Shown: positions 60,515-64,000 of the stretch, one piece after another
How the letters are laid out: every line of letters begins with the position of its first letter
Numbering within the stretch: the stretch's first letter is position 1
Assembly (NCBI GenBank): GCA_015183035.1
Contig: JACZZP010000010.1
Location: 1,922,001 to 1,986,000 of the forward strand
Direction: 5' to 3'
DNA from: Meloidogyne chitwoodi
Taxonomy: Eukaryota > Nematoda > Chromadorea > Rhabditida > Meloidogynidae
Length of the DNA: 64,000 bases
Translations under genes and position numbers: made by a program
Notes under the pieces: model-generated
What the model saw: the letters and a program-made list of their open reading frames with translations, nothing else
What the model was told of the DNA's origin: nothing
Databases searched by the model: none

Positions 60515-62186
60515 GTATATAAGTAAAGATCATATTTAAATACCAAATTTTAATCCCCTACTTTTGAATATTTTCAGATAATTCTATTTTTTGTAAATTT
60601 ATAATGCTCTAATTAACTAAATATATTTATTATTTAATCAGGACTCTAATGACAATATTTTTTTTAAATTCTCGAATTTACTATATTAAAAATTTTTTCA
60701 AAATGTTTCAATAAATTAAAGTTCATTTAATACTTTTTAAGTTAATTCAAAAATGTAAATACGTGACCAATCTATATGGAGGACAAAGTAGTGGGCAAGA
60801 AGGACAGGCCTTTGGATATAATGAAGAACAAGAAGAAAGAAATAAATTTTATACTTTTCTTTAAGGATAACTTTTTTTTAATTTTTTTATTTAAATTATG
60901 ATTTTATTTAAAATTGGGATATTTATTTAAATTTTTATTATTTTATCCAATATTTTTAGTAGTATAAAATATTTATCGTAAAACGTAAGAACCGTAATTT
61001 TTTATACTTCTATGGCCAAAATTCTCTTTTTAGTGAATGGTGAAAAATTTTTTTACATTTCTATTACAACAAATTCCTTTTTTTTTTAGCGCCTCAGGCA
61101 AAAATTTTGCAAAAATATTGCACATTAGTTGCCGAAAATTCCCCTTTTTAGCGACACAATCAGAAATATATAGGTTTATTTTATAATAGATTTAACTTTT
61201 TAAAAAAGAAGGAAAAATAAAAAACAAATTTCGCAATGATTAAAACAGATTTAATGTATATTTACTAGAGTTATTCATATGCGTTTTTCCGGTAACGGTA
61301 AATTTATTGGAATTGAAACTTACGTCATATATTTAGACTAACACACTAACCACTTAACCATGCTCACTTCAAAAGGGCATCCAATTTAATTATTAATAAA
61401 TTTTTCCAAAATTTTTTTTTTCAAGTGTCATTTTGTGGAGTTTACGGTTTTTACATAATTAAGTGCCGTAATCCCTAACCGTAATCAAAAATTGCCGAAT
61501 TTCTTACGGTGTGATTATGGCGCATCTCTATCTAGCCCGGACACAACAGTTTGGAGTATATTAATTCCTTTTAAAAATTTTTTTTTTAATCGGTTTGTGA
61601 CTCTTTAAATGTTTGAAACAAATTTAAAAAAAATTGGAAAATTGTTCGCTTGCAGCATTAGAACAATACGAAATTTATAAAAATTTACCCGACACGAAAC
61701 CCAAAATTTTTCTCAACTTGCGGAAACCCTGATATGAATTTGAATATAAAATTATTTAATTATTGTTTTAGATAGTCCAAATGTGAGAAAAATTTTCTAT
61801 TTACGTTTTTCGATGTTTTTTCCTTTCGATTTTCAAAAAATAAAATTTTACTTTCGACGCACCCCTAACAGAGATAGACTAAAATGAAAGGGATGTGTGT
61901 GTTTAATCAAGGAAAATCGAAAATAATAAAACGAAACTTAAACACATTTGAGTGTTTAATGCTATGTGGCCTTTCTTGATTTGTTAAAGGGCATTCTTTC
62001 TCTTTTTACTCTCTTAAATTCTTAAAGAATATTTATCCAAACGTACGCGCCAATCGACTTACCATTTTTTGGCATTTAAATAAATTGATTTGCAGGGCAA
62101 TTCTTTCATTTAATAAAAAAATTTTTTATTTTCCTCTCCTTTAGAAAGACCTCAAAATATTAAAATTATTTTAAAAGTGTATAAAA
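60515..62186. other. Intergenic region between genes D and E
   Basis: No supported gene. It includes an inverted A-box-like word (CTAACCACTTAACCATGC, about 61342) related to the 49738 and 54537 repeats, and the duplicated upstream block of gene E from about 61868. The remainder is AT-rich. Confidence 0.5.
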
Positions 62187-63503
62187 ATGAATTTACTTTA
62201 CTTTTTTATTTTATTGTTTGTCTTAAACAAACCAATGAATGGAATGAAACGTCGTTTGTTATTTAATTTTAATTAATTTAATTTTTAATAAATTTTATTT
62301 TTTTATTAAAATTTTTAATAGTTGTAGACAAAAAAATATTTAAAATAAAATATTTGGTCTAAACTTTCTTTAAGACCATGAATGCTCTTCATCAACTGGA
62401 AAAGATAAAGCTCCATCAATTCCATTAGAAAATAAAGTTGAAAATTTTTCTTTTGTTGAAATAACAATTATAGCAGATGTATTGATTAATACTAAAATGG
62501 AAACACCTGAGGAATTTAGTGCAAAAACTGTTCTAGAAAAATTTATTAATAATCATAGGATTTTTTATGAATTTGTCAGTACTGTAAAAGGGTTTCATAG
62601 AAAATCACCATACAGAAGAATTAACGATAAATTAAATAAGGTAATAAAATATATTATTTATGGAAAAATAGTAAGAAAAAGTTTATGTCATTCTGTGGTG
62701 TAGTGGCTAACGCGACCGATTTTAGTTGAGTGGGATGAAGGTTCGTTACCTTGCAGGCGAAAAATTTTATAAAATTATTGCACTTTAAGTTCTACAACGT
62801 AATTGATTATTTTATCGAAAAATAGGCACTCAAATTTTGGCACTGAAATTAACGGTGTAGCTCAAATAAAAATTTAAATCAAATTTTTTATTTTTTTAAA
62901 AAAGGTTATTGTTTATTACGATGACAATCTAGATGACGAAAAAAATTTTAATAAAAAAGAAAAAAAAATGTTTATTTTCTGGTATTTATTTATTTTTGCT
63001 CGAATGCTTATAAAAACATTTATTTTACAAAATAATATTTTTGAAGTATATTCCCAAATGTTGGCCTCTTCTGGGTAATTTTTTTTTTTTTAATATATAT
63101 AAATAATTTAGACACAAAAATTTAATTTCACGTTATACTCAAGTTTATGAGGAATTGGGAATAAAGGCAAACAATTTTATGGATGAAATAAAACAAATTC
63201 TAAAAAATTATGAAAATGTTAAAGTTGTATACAAAAATCAACCTTTCAGTAAGATATTTAAAATTTTTGAAAAATTTTTTAAATTTTAAGCCTAAACTTT
63301 AACAAAAAGGAATTTTCTTAAGCACTCCAATTTAAAAAACATTTTTTTTAATATAATTTTTTTTAACTCAGTGAATGCTATAATCATTATGACCGCTAAA
63401 GAAGCAGAAAAAAGACTTATAATGTATCCAACAGAATTTGATAACAATTATTTTTATAATGATGATGTAAACATTTATTTGCCTAAAAGTTATCTAACTA
63501 ATG
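62187..63503 (+). CDS. Secreted-family gene E, C-terminal exon not found
   Basis: Closest relative of gene D; the two form a tandem pair about 4.7 kb apart. Exons: 62187-about 62250 (MNLLYFFILLFVLNK..., ending NGM), about 62375-62640 (SSSTGKDKAPSIPLE, FSFVEITIIADVLIN), about 62905-63076 (VIVYYDD, FIFWYLFIFARMLIKTF), about 63112-63249 (ISRYTQVYEELGIKANNFM), about 63372-63503 (AIIIMTAKEAEKRLIMYPTEF, YLPKSYLTNG). The intron phases match those of D. The sixth exon is not seen in the window. Either it lies beyond 64000, past the repeat element at 63590-63950, or the gene now ends at the read-through stop at 63571. Confidence 0.65.
62690..62760 (+). repeat. tRNA-derived unit in intron 2 of gene E
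   Basis: A-box-like GTGGTGTAGTGGCTAACGCG, B-box-like GGTTCGTTACC (62740-62750). The spacing is right for a tRNA but the anticodon arm does not pair. Same intron and same orientation as the split unit of gene D. Confidence 0.6.
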
Positions 63504-63589
63504 GTAATTTATTTAAAAATAAGAGATTACAGATAGAAGACAGAGAAAGTAATTTTCCAATCAAATTTTAGTTCTCTTTGAGCGGTCGG

Positions 63590-63950
63590 GGTCACCTCAG
63601 TGTTGCCATCTCAGTGTTGCCAGCTCAGTGTTGCCATCTCAGTGTTAGCCAGCTCAGTGTTGAGCCATTTCAGTGTTAGCCATTTCAGTGTTTGGCCAGT
63701 TAATACCAGTACAGAAGTTCCGGCATCTACGAAACGGAATTTTAGTAAAAAAAAAGTAAGAAAAAAATAATAAGAACAAATAATGTTAGTTTCTGATAAA
63801 ATCAAGGTTCCGGGCCCGATCCGGGTCCGATTTCTTATGAGATTTTTAGCCTTAACGGTGACACTGAAATGGCTAACACTGAAATGGCTCAACACTGAGC
63901 TGGCTAACACTGAGATGGCAACACTGAAATGGCAACACTGAGCTGGCCTG
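63590..63950. mobile_element. Foldback-like element of CAGTGTTGCCAT units
   Basis: Left arm 63597-63692: seven to eight tandem units of about 13-16 bp (CTCAGTGTTGCCAT, CTCAGTGTTAGCCAG, TTCAGTGTTAGCCAT). The right arm, about 63860-63946, is the inverted set (AACACTGAAATGGC, AACACTGAGCTGGC). About 165 bp of unique sequence lies between, including CGGGCCCGATCCGGGTCCGA. The same layout as the 58-kb element but a different unit. The window ends with a further CCATTTCAGT, so more units may follow. Confidence 0.8.
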
Positions 63951-64000
63951 TTCCGCTCTTTGAGAAATCGGAAAGGGCCTGTTCAGTTTGCCATTTCAGT

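Overview
The window is nuclear DNA of a nematode, most likely a plant-parasitic tylenchid of the Meloidogyne (root-knot) type. Evidence: very AT-rich DNA; compact genes cut by many short introns with TTTTAG/TTTCAG acceptors; acceptor-like sites a few bases before several start codons, as expected for spliced-leader trans-splicing; a family-3 pectate lyase, a cell-wall enzyme of plant-parasitic nematodes; and worm-like orthologues of animal housekeeping genes. Because genes are split into small exons, most long single-frame ORFs are parts of exons. The gene models here were joined by hand from splice signals, reading frame and family similarity.

Layout. 0-14 kb: three minus-strand genes (A, B, C) of a secreted-protein family I do not recognise, in repeat-rich DNA. 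14.8-17.4 kb (minus): LMBR1-like membrane protein. 18.1-21.2 kb (plus): mitofusin. 22.0-22.6 kb (plus): small single-pass membrane protein. 23.3-25.3 kb (minus): proteasome lid subunit Rpn9/PSMD13. 26.0-27.9 kb (minus): GILT-type thiol reductase. 28.5-29.3 kb: a GC-rich hairpin and a very uniform 15-bp minisatellite. 30.3-31.9 kb (minus): pectate lyase PL3. 32.3-39.4 kb (minus): full-length ABCB/P-glycoprotein. 39.4-42.4 kb: AT-rich non-coding DNA with a 30-bp minisatellite. 42.4-44.1 kb (minus): probable mitochondrial ribosomal protein with a Merlin-like transposon in an intron. 44.5-45.8 kb (minus): TRIAP1/Mdm35 and MED10, 8 bp apart and probably one operon. 46.3-49.2 kb (plus): C9orf72 orthologue. 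50.0-52.2 kb (plus): CstF-50. 52.6-55.3 kb (plus): P5C dehydrogenase. 55.8-57.1 kb (plus): EMC2. 57.5-64 kb (plus): two more members (D, E) of the secreted family.

The most novel content is the five-member secreted family at the two edges of the window. All five share a signal peptide ending near Gly-Met, the same exon order and the same intron phases, but their sequences have diverged strongly. They are candidate lineage-specific secreted proteins (possibly effectors). The second theme is a set of foldback-like elements whose arms are themselves short tandem repeats; one of them splits a tRNA-derived unit and leaves a 9-bp target duplication.

Functionally the middle of the window is a housekeeping block (mitochondrial fusion, proteasome, mitochondrial lipid transfer, Mediator, mRNA 3'-end formation, proline catabolism, ER membrane insertion) with parasitism- or detoxification-related genes (pectate lyase, P-glycoprotein, GILT) interspersed.
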